Assembly: GCF_003955665.1 (NCBI RefSeq)
Contig: NZ_RXHU01000015.1
Span: 403,397-467,396 of the forward strand
Direction of reading: 5' to 3'
Origin: Paenibacillus whitsoniae
Lineage (GTDB): Bacteria; Bacillota; Bacilli; Paenibacillales; NBRC-103111
Length of the DNA: 64,000 nucleotides
Shown here: positions 34,470 to 44,112 of the stretch, in pieces
How the letters are laid out: every line of letters begins with the position of its first letter
Position numbering within the stretch: the stretch's first letter is position 1
Program-made: the position numbers and the translations under genes
Notes under the pieces: model-generated
Database searches by the model: none
Told to the model about the DNA's origin: nothing
Seen by the model: the letters and a program-made list of their open reading frames with translations, nothing else

Positions 34470-34496
34470 AGGTGGAAGCAATATGATAACGCAGGT

Positions 34497-36020
34497 TTAT
34501 TTATTGCTTTTCGCCCATTCATCGAGTTGTTTTTGCTTCTCCGCGATAATTTTATCCATCCCGGCTGATTTTAGCTTGGCTATGAAATCAGGGAGTACTG
34601 TATCCGGATCCACGGATCCTGTTTCAAGCGGCAGTTTATATTGCTTCACAACGTTCGTAACAGCCGCATATTCTGTTTTGATCGGGGTCACATCGAAAAT
34701 AAACCCAAGAGCCTTCGATTTTTTGGCCGACTTGTTAAATTCATCCATATTTTTCCAAAGATTAGGTTCATCCCCGTTAAATACATAGGACAAGAATTGA
34801 TTGCCAAACAACCATCCCATGTTCAGGTTGTATCCGCTGTTAGAGCTGTTAACGCCTTCCGGATAATCAATGACATTGTCTGACTTTTTCACATAGTGTT
34901 TGCCTTCAATCCCCCAATCAAACAAGTTGATGATATCTTTGTCCGCGTACATTAAATTCAGGAATGCCATCGCTTTCTCAGGCGTTTTGGTATTGCGTGG
35001 AATTCCCCACATAATAGAGGTGACGGTACTTGTTGTCGCAACTGGAGGAATCAACGAAACAGCAACCATGGGCTGACCTACGGACTTCGTTTCATTCACT
35101 TCAAAGCCTGGCTTTTGTTTGGATAGATAGGCAAATCCTTTGTTTGCTTTGATCAAATCGAATTGCGAGTCTTTATTCGTGGCAGCATCCTTAAGAATGT
35201 ATCCGGCACTATACCAGCTTCTCATCTTCTTAACGAAATCCGCGTAGTCCTTCGATTCATACAAGTTAACAATCTTCAGGTCATTATCGTAATTCGGCAG
35301 TACTCCGATGTAGTCGCCCAGGTTGTCAAAGGGTACATACTCTTCCGTGAACGACCGGCCGACAGCGGACGGCACGAGCGGTGTAAAGTTCGGATTGCCA
35401 TCTTTAACTGTCTTCAGTACAGCTTCCACATCGTCTAGCGTTTTGATTTTCGTCGTATCAATTTTATACTTGTCGACAATCTCTTTTTTCATTAAAATCC
35501 CATAATTGGCAGCAAGATCGCGAATCGTTGGTACTGCATAAATATCGCCTTTGACCTTGGCGGCATTCAAGTAGGCGGGATCCAGTGATTTTTTGATGCC
35601 TTCTCCCTGCTGATCCAACAGCTTAGACAAAGGCAGAACCTGATTCTTGGCAACGAGATTGCTGTAATTATTGCCTAATACGGCCATCAAATCCAGCTTC
35701 TCATTGCTTGTCAGCATCAAGTTATTCTGCTGCTGCCAGTCACCGATGCTAATCGGCGTTAATTTGACCGTTGCATTGATTTTCTTCAGGGAAATCTGAT
35801 TAATAGCTTCCTGTACAGCGATAATATCTTTCGGTACGGCTCCGAAGATCGGAAAAGCAACATTTAATTCTACCGATTTCTCATTGGATGAAGGTGTTTT
35901 CTCCGTGGCAGTTGAGCTCGGTGTCGTTGTACTTGCCTGGTTGCCACTGCTGCCGCATGCGGAGAGGAAGAGCATGGAAGAGAGTACAACTGAGCTTACT
36001 GCCATTGTTTTTTTGTTCAT
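34497..36020 (-). CDS. Extracellular sugar-binding lipoprotein, LplA/YtcQ type
   Basis: About 507 residues from ATG 36020 (MNKKTMAVSS, preceded by ACGGGGGATAACC); the longer frame to 36038 has no ribosome site. The lipoprotein signal ends MLFLSACG (Cys22), followed by a Ser/Thr-rich tether. Family features include LPLSKLLDQQGEGIKKSLDP and NYGILMKKEIVDKYKIDT. It is diverged from the binding proteins of region 0 and unit 1. It is separated from its permeases by a strong hairpin and lies 119 bases downstream of the YesN-like gene. Confidence 0.9.
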   Translation of the reverse strand: MNKKTMAVSSVVLSSMLFLSACGSSGNQASTTTPSSTATEKTPSSNEKSVELNVAFPIFGAVPKDIIAVQEAINQISLKKINATVKLTPISIGDWQQQNNLMLTSNEKLDLMAVLGNNYSNLVAKNQVLPLSKLLDQQGEGIKKSLDPAYLNAAKVKGDIYAVPTIRDLAANYGILMKKEIVDKYKIDTTKIKTLDDVEAVLKTVKDGNPNFTPLVPSAVGRSFTEEYVPFDNLGDYIGVLPNYDNDLKIVNLYESKDYADFVKKMRSWYSAGYILKDAATNKDSQFDLIKANKGFAYLSKQKPGFEVNETKSVGQPMVAVSLIPPVATTSTVTSIMWGIPRNTKTPEKAMAFLNLMYADKDIINLFDWGIEGKHYVKKSDNVIDYPEGVNSSNSGYNLNMGWLFGNQFLSYVFNGDEPNLWKNMDEFNKSAKKSKALGFIFDVTPIKTEYAAVTNVVKQYKLPLETGSVDPDTVLPDFIAKLKSAGMDKIIAEKQKQLDEWAKSNK

Positions 36021-36138
36021 GGTTATCCCCCGTTTCATCTTCTATTCGCCAAATTGGAACCGGTTTCTTCAACCTGTTTGCAGTTCCTGACGAATGTATC
36101 TTTATTTTACAATCAACTATACAAAGCATCTGCTACAG

Positions 36139-37770
36139 TCACGACTTTTCATTTTCACTCAGCCGACTTTTTGAGACATTCTGCCCAGTATGATATTTCA
36201 ATCGGTATTCTGCCGGATTCAAGTCCGTAACCTTTTTGAAAACCCTGGAGAAATAAGAAAAGTTAGAATAACCGATTCGTGAAGCTATCGCTGCTACCGG
36301 CATGTCGGTATTGGTCAGCAGCTCCTGGGCGATTTTCACACGTTCCTGAATCAAATAATCTGAGATGATCAGTCCCGTTTCTTTTTTGAAAATACGCGCT
36401 AAATAATCCGGGTTTAAATACACATAGCCAGCGATATCATCACGTGATAATTCCTCGGAGATGTGCTGTTTGATATAGGCGATTACCTTGCCCACCACAC
36501 TCTGGGATTGCTCCACAACCGCCATGTAATTCATTGCTTTACCGACTACATGCCTGATCCACTGGAGAAGATCGGTCACAGATCGGGTCGCATTAGCCGA
36601 CAACTCCATGGTCTCGTGCTCACTCAATAATTGGTGCGCCTGTATCCCCTTTGTTTGGAGCAAGTAATGAAGCATTTGTTGAAAATTCTGATAAAATTGA
36701 TGCAGCAGCTGGGCATTTAACCGCTCCTTGACGTTGAATTGCTCAAAAAAATGCGCTGCTTCCGCCAACACTTTTTCTGTAGCTCCCTCCTTCAACAAGA
36801 CAGCCCACAGACTCATATCCGGCAGCTTGCCGCTTCCTTCGGCGATTTGCGCTTCATTTGACAAGAATACACGATTGTCATAGGCGACATTGTCTTTATC
36901 CAACTCCATCAACTTGAAAACCATGGTCGTCATTTCATGACCGACCACCTCATCCCCCATGTAACAAGACAAATCGCAAAAGAAATATTGATGGCAAGAT
37001 GCGATGTAGTTCTGACAAGCTTGCTTCAAATCCTCTTGAGTGCCTGCCTCGACAGTCAAAATAGCCAGAAGCGTGTCAGCCCCCATCGCAATCAACATCC
37101 CATTCTGCTGTTCTTTGATGATTAATTCCTCTGCAGAGTTTTTTAACGCGTACTCCAGAATCTTCTTGTCACGCAGGCTGACACTCTTGTGCCAACGTTG
37201 AACACGGATTAGAACTGGGTAAAAGGACATTTCGTCAGCATATGGTATATTCCGTTCTTCAGCGGCTTTCCTCACAGCTTCGGGGTTTGATGGAATGGTC
37301 TGGTTTATAATGTCCAACCAAAACCGCTCGATCAACAGCGGTTGATGTTGAAACCAGTATTTTCCATACTGGCTGTATTCGTTCAACTCGCTCTCCTTAC
37401 TTATCTTCTCAGTGGCCTTGCCGATGACTACTCCCAACTCCTCAAACAGGATCGGTTTGAGCATATAATCAAGACTGCCTAGTTGTATAGCCTGCTTCGC
37501 GTAAGAGAAGTCCGCATGGGAGGTCAAGAAAATCGTTTCCGTCTTGGGAAAACGTTCCCGCACCCACGCCAGCAGATCAAGTCCCGAAGCTTGAGGCATC
37601 TCGATGTCGCAGAGCAGAATATCGATCTGATGGTTTTCAAATATTTGTTTCGCTTGACGCACGCTATAGGCAGTATGAACAGAGGAAATGCCAAATTCGC
37701 TCCAATTCAAACCGAATTGTATGCTTTCTACGGCTATTTGTTCATCATCCACGATCAGTACTGAAAACAC
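36139..37770 (-). CDS. YesN-like response regulator with AraC output domain
   Basis: A 543-residue two-component regulator. The receiver domain (1-120) has the acidic pair DDE near residue 9, the phosphorylated Asp in ILLCDIEMP (about 55), Thr/Ser in FLTSHADF and the Lys in YMLKP. A long middle region leads to a C-terminal AraC double helix-turn-helix (RDDIAGYVYLNPDYLARIFK, VAAIASRIGYSNFSYFSRVF, LNPAEYRLKY). The start is GTG 37770, six bases after the kinase stop, with AAAAGGGGA as ribosome site. With the kinase at 37777 it should control the unit-2 importer and beta-galactosidase genes. Confidence 0.92.
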   Translation of the reverse strand: MFSVLIVDDEQIAVESIQFGLNWSEFGISSVHTAYSVRQAKQIFENHQIDILLCDIEMPQASGLDLLAWVRERFPKTETIFLTSHADFSYAKQAIQLGSLDYMLKPILFEELGVVIGKATEKISKESELNEYSQYGKYWFQHQPLLIERFWLDIINQTIPSNPEAVRKAAEERNIPYADEMSFYPVLIRVQRWHKSVSLRDKKILEYALKNSAEELIIKEQQNGMLIAMGADTLLAILTVEAGTQEDLKQACQNYIASCHQYFFCDLSCYMGDEVVGHEMTTMVFKLMELDKDNVAYDNRVFLSNEAQIAEGSGKLPDMSLWAVLLKEGATEKVLAEAAHFFEQFNVKERLNAQLLHQFYQNFQQMLHYLLQTKGIQAHQLLSEHETMELSANATRSVTDLLQWIRHVVGKAMNYMAVVEQSQSVVGKVIAYIKQHISEELSRDDIAGYVYLNPDYLARIFKKETGLIISDYLIQERVKIAQELLTNTDMPVAAIASRIGYSNFSYFSRVFKKVTDLNPAEYRLKYHTGQNVSKSRLSENEKS

Positions 37771-37776
37771 GGTCGA

Positions 37777-39525
37777 TCATCCCCTTTTTTGTTCTGGCGG
37801 TTCAAGTGGAAGCGTCAATTCAACTACGGCCCCTTGTGGAAACCCGTTATAACAACCGATTCGAGCCTTATCCCCATACAGTAACTTCAAGCGTTGTGAT
37901 ACATTCCAAATTCCGATGTGATCTCCATGCTCATCAATGATTCTATTTCCTTTATGGATCTCATCAAGCACCTCTTCAGAAAAGCCTTTTCCCGTGTCAC
38001 GAATGACTACCTTCAGTTTGGGCTCAAGTGCTGTTTCATCCAAATCGATATCTAGGGTCAACTCTATCGGATCATCCATCGTAATGGCATGTTTGATAAC
38101 ATTTTCTACAAAGGTCTGAATCACAAGCGGTGGAATCAGGGTCTCCGTTAAGAAATCAGGAGCTGATATGGTGCAAGTTAACGTCTGCGGAAAACGAAGC
38201 TTTTGAATACGCAAATAATTTTGAATATGCTTGATTTCATCTCTTAAGGTAACAAAGCTTAAGTTGCTGCGAAACATATAACGGAAATATTGCATTAAAC
38301 AAAGCGTCATTTCCTGAATCAAATCAAAGTTTTTCATCCGGGCTAAGTTAAATAAAATATTCAGCGAGTTCATGAAAAAATGCGGATTGATTTGCAGCTG
38401 CAAATGCTGGAGTTCAGCTTTTTGCTTACTAAGCCGTTCTTCGTATACATTAATTTTCAGATCTTCAATTTGCGACATCATTTTATTAAACGTATCGTTT
38501 ACCATCCGAAATTCGTCTGACGTCGAAAACGGTTCGATTCTTACACTAACATGTCCGTCACCGATCCTCCGCATTGTCCCCAATATCCGTTTTAGCGGAA
38601 CGAGAACCGTCTTTCGCAGAAACCATAAGCTAAGTGGAAGCAATGCAATGGAGCCGAGCGTTATGGCTGTAATGATACGAGTAAGATAAGGCAAATGCTG
38701 TAATATTTGATCGTCAGGAATGACAGCCATCAGGCTGAAATCACCCATGCGTGAAGACTCGCCGACCACAAGGATATCATTTTTATCGCCTGTCATATAA
38801 TATTGCTGCAACCCCTGAGTAAGATCGATCTCCCCGTCCGGTAAAATATTTGTGCTGCTCAGGGGCTCCCCTCTATCTGATACGAATAAAGCCGCTCCTG
38901 TTTTACCAAGATTAATAAAATTAAGTGGAGTCAGCAGCCTTCCGGCATCGAACCACGTTCCTATATAGATATCCCCGATTTGAAGAATACGGAAAAAATA
39001 AAAGCCTTGTCCGATTTTCTGTGCGAACCATCTGTTGCCATGAATACCGGCAAAATCCGGATTACTGCTCAAATAGGGATGTAGGTAGTTTCTAATTAAC
39101 GTCCTTTCGCTATAAGTAATAGTGCCGCGGAACACATCTAACAAATCATCTTTTGGGATAGAGAAAACAAAAAAGGAATCGACTGGCTTGGACAATATAT
39201 CGGAAGATAGTTTATTATTCAAGCTCGTTTTGGCTAACTGATAGGCAGTATTCGATTCTGGAGCTCCGAACGTTTGAATATCCAGATCCGTAGCGGCAAG
39301 GCTGACCACATGCTTGTCCGCATCATCCAGTTGATTATCGATTTGCTTCATGTAAAGCGACATCATATTCTTGTTAGACACGGCCACTTGATTATGAACG
39401 ACGTGAATACTGTAATAGTTCGTATAGATCAGTAGAGTTATCAGCGGCACTGTGATGCACAAAAGTCCAACCACCAGTTTAAATCGAATTGAATTCCATG
39501 AAATATGCGATATGATTCCAAGCAT
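37777..39525 (-). CDS. YesM-like sensor histidine kinase
   Basis: A 582-residue membrane kinase: two transmembrane segments (about 17-35 and 285-305) around an extracellular sensor, a HAMP linker (VPLKRILGTMRRIGDGHVSV), the phospho-acceptor His in LQLQINPHFFMNSLNI, and a GHKL ATPase domain with N in FVENVIKHAI, DTGKGFSEE and a GIWNVSQRL box. This is the YesM/LytS class that pairs with AraC-type regulators, here the adjacent 36139-37770. ATG 39525 follows GGAGGGCTGGTTC, 73 bases after the beta-galactosidase stop. Confidence 0.92.
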   Translation of the reverse strand: MLGIISHISWNSIRFKLVVGLLCITVPLITLLIYTNYYSIHVVHNQVAVSNKNMMSLYMKQIDNQLDDADKHVVSLAATDLDIQTFGAPESNTAYQLAKTSLNNKLSSDILSKPVDSFFVFSIPKDDLLDVFRGTITYSERTLIRNYLHPYLSSNPDFAGIHGNRWFAQKIGQGFYFFRILQIGDIYIGTWFDAGRLLTPLNFINLGKTGAALFVSDRGEPLSSTNILPDGEIDLTQGLQQYYMTGDKNDILVVGESSRMGDFSLMAVIPDDQILQHLPYLTRIITAITLGSIALLPLSLWFLRKTVLVPLKRILGTMRRIGDGHVSVRIEPFSTSDEFRMVNDTFNKMMSQIEDLKINVYEERLSKQKAELQHLQLQINPHFFMNSLNILFNLARMKNFDLIQEMTLCLMQYFRYMFRSNLSFVTLRDEIKHIQNYLRIQKLRFPQTLTCTISAPDFLTETLIPPLVIQTFVENVIKHAITMDDPIELTLDIDLDETALEPKLKVVIRDTGKGFSEEVLDEIHKGNRIIDEHGDHIGIWNVSQRLKLLYGDKARIGCYNGFPQGAVVELTLPLEPPEQKRG

Positions 39526-39598
39526 GAACCAGCCCTCCTACATGTCCAAAAGGACCGCCAGCTTCTGCTCGACAGTCCTTGTTTTTATCAATTATTAA

Positions 39599-41149
39599 TC
39601 AAATGTTGTATTTATACACTTCCACATAAAGCGCTGAGGGATTCCTGCCTATTGAAATCCCGTATGCCGCCTCATCCCCATTAAGTGCCCGCTTCATATT
39701 CCACCGATCTTTCACAAAGGATCCCTCTTCAATTTTCACAAAGCCAACTTTTTTGGCTTCCCCTCGTTTTGGGAGAAATTCTGCTGAAAATCCGATACCC
39801 ACCAGGATAAACTCATCTTCGGAAACTTCGATAACCAGCCCTCCAGCTATTGGTTTACCCTGTTCCTGACGTTTATACGTCAGCTTTAAGTCATATTTTG
39901 AGAACGGAAGTATGCAACCGCTGTTGTGATGCTGCAAAAACCCTGTCATTTGACCCGTACCACGGTATTGGTTTATTATCCCCAGCATATTGCCGAGCAA
40001 TTCATAACTTTGAGCCAAATAAGGTCCGGTTCCGTTCAAATGAAAAGCGGACCTGTCGATGTTCAACGCCATCATAAGTCCGAAATCAATACCTGTATCA
40101 CTGCCGTCTGCGGGAGCAAGAAAATCTTCGATTCCAAAGGGCGCAAAACAAAGCGCATCATGCTTGCCAAGCGCATAAAAGACATTCGTGGCAGATACCA
40201 TATCACGCCTCGCTTCAGGAATGAACAGCGGATTATCGCCTCCCGCCGTATACTCCTCACAAACTTTGGCGAAGTCGGCCAAATAAATATCAGGGGCATA
40301 GAGGGCTATCGTAGGTGCAACTGCTTTCCATATCTTCATCACTTTCGCTATCGGACCACCACTTGGATAAGCCCCCGCTCTCTCGGGGAATTGCTCCAGC
40401 CAAGCGTTTACGAACATAGGCAAAGCATACTCTTTCGTCCCGGCCTGTGCAATCTCCTCTACTGCCCGAGCATAATAATAGGCCATGAAATATTCCGCAG
40501 CGTCTCCCCCAAATACCTCGCTCCAAGTTCCGTTATTGCCAAAAGCCTCGCTCACGTCCTGCGGAACCGATTGAGCGAATTGTTCATTGGCATATGCGGA
40601 ATAATCTCTATCGCTGCCTAGAAATCCGATCTCATTCTCCACCTGCACCATAATAACCGTATGCTGCTGGCCATCCACTTCTTTCAAGTGGCTCATTAGC
40701 TGGCTGAAAGCTTTGGCATCAGCCTGAACTGCTGCATCACACAGGGGTGAAATTGTATCCGTTGCTGACGGCCCCGGATAGCATGCTCTGAAATAGGTAG
40801 TGTCATCTCTCTTCACCCAACCTGGTACATACGTAGATCTTCCATTCTTCCATAATCCGAACCAGAGCAGTACGAGACGCAAATTCTCCTCGCGGGCTTG
40901 CTCAATAATGCCATCCACCAGAGTAAAATCAAAGCTCCCCTGGCGAAATTCCAACATTTCCCAAAAAACAGGTACAATAACGGTATTCAGATGAAGACCG
41001 CGTAAATTCGGCCACACTTTTTCCTTCATGTATTCAAGGCTTGAAGAACTGGAGTTGTGAATCTCTCCGGCAAGAGCAATGTAAGGATTGCCATCTACAA
41101 TAAGGCTATAAAGTCCGTTTTCTTTTGCTAAATAGGGTAGCGGTTTCAA
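39599..41149 (-). CDS. Cytoplasmic GH35-type beta-galactosidase (with DUF5597-like C-terminal domain)
   Basis: A 516-residue clan-A glycosidase without signal peptide. The barrel begins FLVDG-like (LYSLIVDGNPYIALAGEIHN), has HLNTVIVPVFWEMLEFRQG, LVLLWFGLWKNG, and the acid/base motif VQVENEIG near residue 170; FIPEARRD near 300 is the likely nucleophile strand. The C-terminal part (YRGTGQMTGFLQ..., VGFVKIEEG) matches the accessory domain common in this subgroup. It should cleave beta-galactosides brought in by the unit-2 importer. The start is ATG 41149 with a weak AAAGAGGTGCC upstream. It is the first gene of the unit-2 operon and lies about 260 bases inside the R end. Confidence 0.83.
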   Translation of the reverse strand: MKPLPYLAKENGLYSLIVDGNPYIALAGEIHNSSSSSLEYMKEKVWPNLRGLHLNTVIVPVFWEMLEFRQGSFDFTLVDGIIEQAREENLRLVLLWFGLWKNGRSTYVPGWVKRDDTTYFRACYPGPSATDTISPLCDAAVQADAKAFSQLMSHLKEVDGQQHTVIMVQVENEIGFLGSDRDYSAYANEQFAQSVPQDVSEAFGNNGTWSEVFGGDAAEYFMAYYYARAVEEIAQAGTKEYALPMFVNAWLEQFPERAGAYPSGGPIAKVMKIWKAVAPTIALYAPDIYLADFAKVCEEYTAGGDNPLFIPEARRDMVSATNVFYALGKHDALCFAPFGIEDFLAPADGSDTGIDFGLMMALNIDRSAFHLNGTGPYLAQSYELLGNMLGIINQYRGTGQMTGFLQHHNSGCILPFSKYDLKLTYKRQEQGKPIAGGLVIEVSEDEFILVGIGFSAEFLPKRGEAKKVGFVKIEEGSFVKDRWNMKRALNGDEAAYGISIGRNPSALYVEVYKYNI

Positions 41150-41178
41150 TATAAGGCACCTCTTTCGTAATTAGTTCA

Positions 41179-41200
41179 GATAAACTATCATAAGTTTATC
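41179..41200 (-). promoter_or_regulatory. Operator-like inverted repeat over a -10 box
   Basis: GATAAACT and AGTTTATC flank ATCATA, which is TATGAT on the minus strand. A perfect 8-bp repeat centred on a plausible -10 box 30-50 bases before the start at 41149 suggests a binding site that blocks or shapes transcription of the unit-2 operon. No good -35 box is seen, which would fit an activator-dependent promoter. Confidence 0.45.
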
Positions 41201-41412
41201 GTCCCATGATTGAACCAGGCTACTACTAAGGCGACTTATCTATCTCATAATTACGACCTTCTTGAGATGCAGTCGACGATAAAAAATAACCAGTAGGGAA
41301 TTATCAGAAATACAATTCCGCGCAAAATGCGTTCACCCAATGGAGTGAACGCAACTACTGACTAAATATCTCTTGCTACTATACAATCTCACCGCACAGG
41401 TCATTTTCTAAA

Positions 41413-41480
41413 ACTTCAAGACTTTATTTGTCTACTTCAAGACTTTATTGTCTACTTCAAAACTTATTTGTCACCCAATA
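41413..41480 (-). mobile_element. Tn7-like R end, copy C
   Basis: Packed inverted sites at 41413-41431, 41434-41451 and 41454-41471, then the 9-base terminal stretch CACCCAATA. Terminal GTCACCCAA mirrors the TTGGGTGAC of L end C, 11 bases away (CTTTTGGCCGC). Confidence 0.72.
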
Positions 41481-41491
41481 CTTTTGGCCGC

Positions 41492-41645
41492 TGTTGGGTG
41501 ACAAATAGGTTTTGAAGTGCAAGAAGCCAGCAAACACAAGGGTTTGCTGGCTTTTCTAATAAAATCGATTTACAAATAAAGATTTGAAGTGGTGTTTTCG
41601 GTCAAAAAATCTAAATTACAAATAAGTTCTGAAGTACTACTTACA
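41492..41645 (+). mobile_element. Tn7-like L end, copy C
   Basis: Terminus TGTTGGGTG, sites at 41501-41518, 41572-41590 and 41618-41635 (offsets 71 and 46). The hairpin AGCCAGCAAAC/GTTTGCTGGCT at 41525-41552 is followed by TTTTCTAAT. Confidence 0.72.
41525..41556 (+). terminator. Hairpin inside L end C
   Basis: An 11-bp stem with a 6-base loop, followed by TTTTC, the same in position and form as in L ends A and D. Confidence 0.62.
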
Positions 41646-41975
41646 ACCGTCCACATCAATTTCTAAGGTTTCAAATATACCCCGCCCCTATCTTTCTAAA
41701 GAAAGATTCTAGACCCATTTCACCCAACGTTGTGGAATTATCCTTTGTGTATAAATAGCGTGGCAAACATATACGCCGCCCCTACGTTGACTTTCCTCCA
41801 ACAGTTATTCTCTTACTTTTTTCCGACCAAATAGACCAACTGGTCCGATTAAACCAGATGGGAGAGACTTACCATCATATTGATTCGCCAGGGTGTTTGT
41901 AACGGATACACGCAATACATTTACTCCTTTTAATGGTTCAAATTAGCTGGGTCTGTGTTAGTTTAATTTATATCT
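41646..41975. other. Non-coding stretch between L end C and the first unit-3 gene
   Basis: No convincing reading frame. An 8-bp inverted repeat ATCTTTCT/AGAAAGAT lies at 41690-41707, without a T-run. Nothing else is recognised. Confidence 0.5.
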
Positions 41976-43865
41976 CTATCTCAAATTCGCTACTTGAGGT
42001 AAATTCAGCTCTTTCATTCCTTGTAAAACCAGTTTTGCAATTTCATTCGCACCATATTTACTAAAATGTGTATTATCATCCTTTTCTACTGTAAGATAAA
42101 TTGGTTTTGATGCTTCGACACCAAGGGATTCTATAAGCAATTTACTTTTTGCAGTTAAGTCAATTAACTGAACGTTATTTGTACTAGCTACCTCTTTCAT
42201 AGCAGCAGGAAGATCAACGCCAATCTCATTGATATGAAGGGCAGTAGAACTCAAAGTTAGATTGTCTTCATTAAATAGTCTTCTCACCACGGGTGTTATT
42301 AAAACAGGAACTGCTCCCTTGGCCTTAATCTGTGTAATCATGGTCTTTAAATTAGCTTGATAACTTGCTTTGGTCGTCGTTTTGTCGTTATGTCCGAATT
42401 GGATAAGAACATAATCATTTGTGTTTACATGTGAAATTAAATTGTTAAACAGTGCATTATCACTTAAATAGCTAACAGTACTTTCACCAGGATCTGCATA
42501 ATTAGCAATACTTGTTCCAATTTTAAAATATTGCGGAAGCATCTGTCCCCAACCTGTCGTCGGATTACTTAACCAGTCGCTCATCGTTGAGTCCCCTGCT
42601 AAGTAAATCATACTTGGATTCTGGGCTGGAGAGATGCCAATACCATTAAGCTTCGGTATTCCAGATAAACTAAAATTTAGCCCAGGTGTTCCTTCACCAT
42701 TTGACCCTCCAGTCGGCTGCCCTTCAGGTTCCCTTACATTAACTGTAAAATTTTGTAGAGACAATTTGCCTGCCTCGGTTGCTACTGTCCCAAGCATCGT
42801 TCGCCTTGCTTCTGCTTGCACGTTTGTCGAACCGGCAGAAGCGTTATCCCCCAATATTAGAGTAATGTCATAATTTCCTGGGGCTAAATCACTTAGAAAA
42901 TTAATAGGATTGGTCCCGCTTACATTACTCATCAGTGATGGATCAACAGCAGGCCCAAAATTCGGCATCAGTTCAAGATAGTCAATTGTAAAGTTATAAC
43001 TTGTACTTGACGTATTTTTACCTGTGACTGTAAACCGAAAAGTGTGGTTACCACTGGATAATGTAACATTTCCTAAATTAGTTGAAACATATGATGCAGT
43101 ATTTGCATACTGATCGACGGCTATTCCTTGATTTACACCATCGATTGCTAATTGTGTTGTCCCTCTTACATAGTTTTTCTTATATCCAAAATTTACATTG
43201 TATACACCAGTAGCAGGTACATTCAACGTATATTCTACCCAACTGCCAGTGGTTGTAGAAGAACCTGTCTGAAAATAGCCGCCACCGCTTGCTGCTGCAT
43301 CGCTTACTAGGCTGGTTGTGACACCACTGGTTGTGAAGGCAGAGTTTTCTCCTTCAAACCGAGTAGACAGTAATGTCAATTGAAGGTAGTCAACTGTAAA
43401 ATTATAACTCGTACTGGAAGCATTTTTTCCAATAACATTGAAACGAAACTTATGATTACCACTAGACAAAACAACATTTCCTAAGTCGGACTCCGTATAG
43501 GAAGCTGAGCTTGCATACTGATCTACGGATCCCCCTTGGGGCAGACCATCAATTGTTAGCTGTGTTGTTCCCCGAACGTAATTTTTCTTATAACCGAAAT
43601 CCAAGTTATAGACACCTGTTGAAGGCACGCTAACAGTGAATTCTACCCAACTTCCTTGTGTAGTGGAAGCTACAGTTTGAAAATAACCTCCACCGCTTGC
43701 AGCTGGATCTGTCACGTTTGTAGTCGTAACACCACTATTAATAGAAGTAGTGTTCTCACCCTCAAACCGTATAGGTGCATCACTAGCAATTGCAGACAAA
43801 GCCAATGTCCCTGTAAGAACCAGCACAATACAACTTATTAAGCCTACTCTTTTTAAGTTAAACAA
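41976..43865 (-). CDS. Secreted rhamnogalacturonan acetylesterase-like SGNH enzyme with two beta-sandwich modules
   Basis: A 629-residue exported protein: signal peptide (1-28, ending LSAIASDA), two tandem carbohydrate-binding-like modules (about 30-165 and 167-300) that are close copies (GYKKNYVRGTTQL in both), a short jelly-roll region, and a C-terminal SGNH esterase (IYLAGDSTMSDWLSN, nucleophile in GDS; FGHNDKTT; DDNTHFSKYGANEIA with catalytic Asp and His). This is the CE12/rhamnogalacturonan acetylesterase type, removing acetyl groups from pectin backbones. The start is TTG 43865, with GGAGG eight bases upstream; no ATG fits. It lies alone between L end C and a hairpin at 44057. Confidence 0.87.
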   Translation of the reverse strand: MFNLKRVGLISCIVLVLTGTLALSAIASDAPIRFEGENTTSINSGVTTTNVTDPAASGGGYFQTVASTTQGSWVEFTVSVPSTGVYNLDFGYKKNYVRGTTQLTIDGLPQGGSVDQYASSASYTESDLGNVVLSSGNHKFRFNVIGKNASSTSYNFTVDYLQLTLLSTRFEGENSAFTTSGVTTSLVSDAAASGGGYFQTGSSTTTGSWVEYTLNVPATGVYNVNFGYKKNYVRGTTQLAIDGVNQGIAVDQYANTASYVSTNLGNVTLSSGNHTFRFTVTGKNTSSTSYNFTIDYLELMPNFGPAVDPSLMSNVSGTNPINFLSDLAPGNYDITLILGDNASAGSTNVQAEARRTMLGTVATEAGKLSLQNFTVNVREPEGQPTGGSNGEGTPGLNFSLSGIPKLNGIGISPAQNPSMIYLAGDSTMSDWLSNPTTGWGQMLPQYFKIGTSIANYADPGESTVSYLSDNALFNNLISHVNTNDYVLIQFGHNDKTTTKASYQANLKTMITQIKAKGAVPVLITPVVRRLFNEDNLTLSSTALHINEIGVDLPAAMKEVASTNNVQLIDLTAKSKLLIESLGVEASKPIYLTVEKDDNTHFSKYGANEIAKLVLQGMKELNLPQVANLR

Positions 43866-44056
43866 TTAGCAATCCTCCATTCGTTTGTTTTAAATGATCT
43901 GGCTATATCAATTTAAAAAGTTCGGCTAGCCCCCCTTCGCAAGGATTAACTTCAACTTACATTTCATATCGTAACCATACCTGTATTGGTAAACAATGTA
44001 TAAATCCGATTAGTAAGGTGTAGAAATTCGCGAACTTATAAGCAATACAACCGAAT

Positions 44057-44097
44057 AAATGAACAGCCCCATGCAAATGCATGGGCCTAGTTCATTT
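44057..44097 (-). terminator. Hairpin after the large glycosidase gene
   Basis: AATGAAC...GTTCATT outside and CCCATGCA/TGCATGGG inside, with one or two mismatches, 16 bases past the stop at 44113. It is followed on the minus strand by TTTATTCGG, only mildly T-rich. Confidence 0.55.
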
Positions 44098-44112
44098 GAA
44101 ATATCAACCAAA

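Larger units (their letters stand above)
31818..41480. mobile_element. Unit 2: carbohydrate cassette bounded by Tn7-like L and R ends
   Basis: About 9.7 kb from the L terminus at 31818 to the R terminus at 41480. Cargo: GH3 remnant, small unknown gene, two permeases, binding protein, YesN-like regulator, YesM-like kinase and a GH35-type beta-galactosidase, all on the minus strand. No transposition gene is present. Confidence 0.48.

Noticed and set aside
41329..41352. Hairpin GCGTTCAC/GTGAACGC as a terminator
   Set aside because: It lies in front of a minus-strand gene with nothing upstream to terminate within the unit, and only a weak ATTTTG follows; function unclear.
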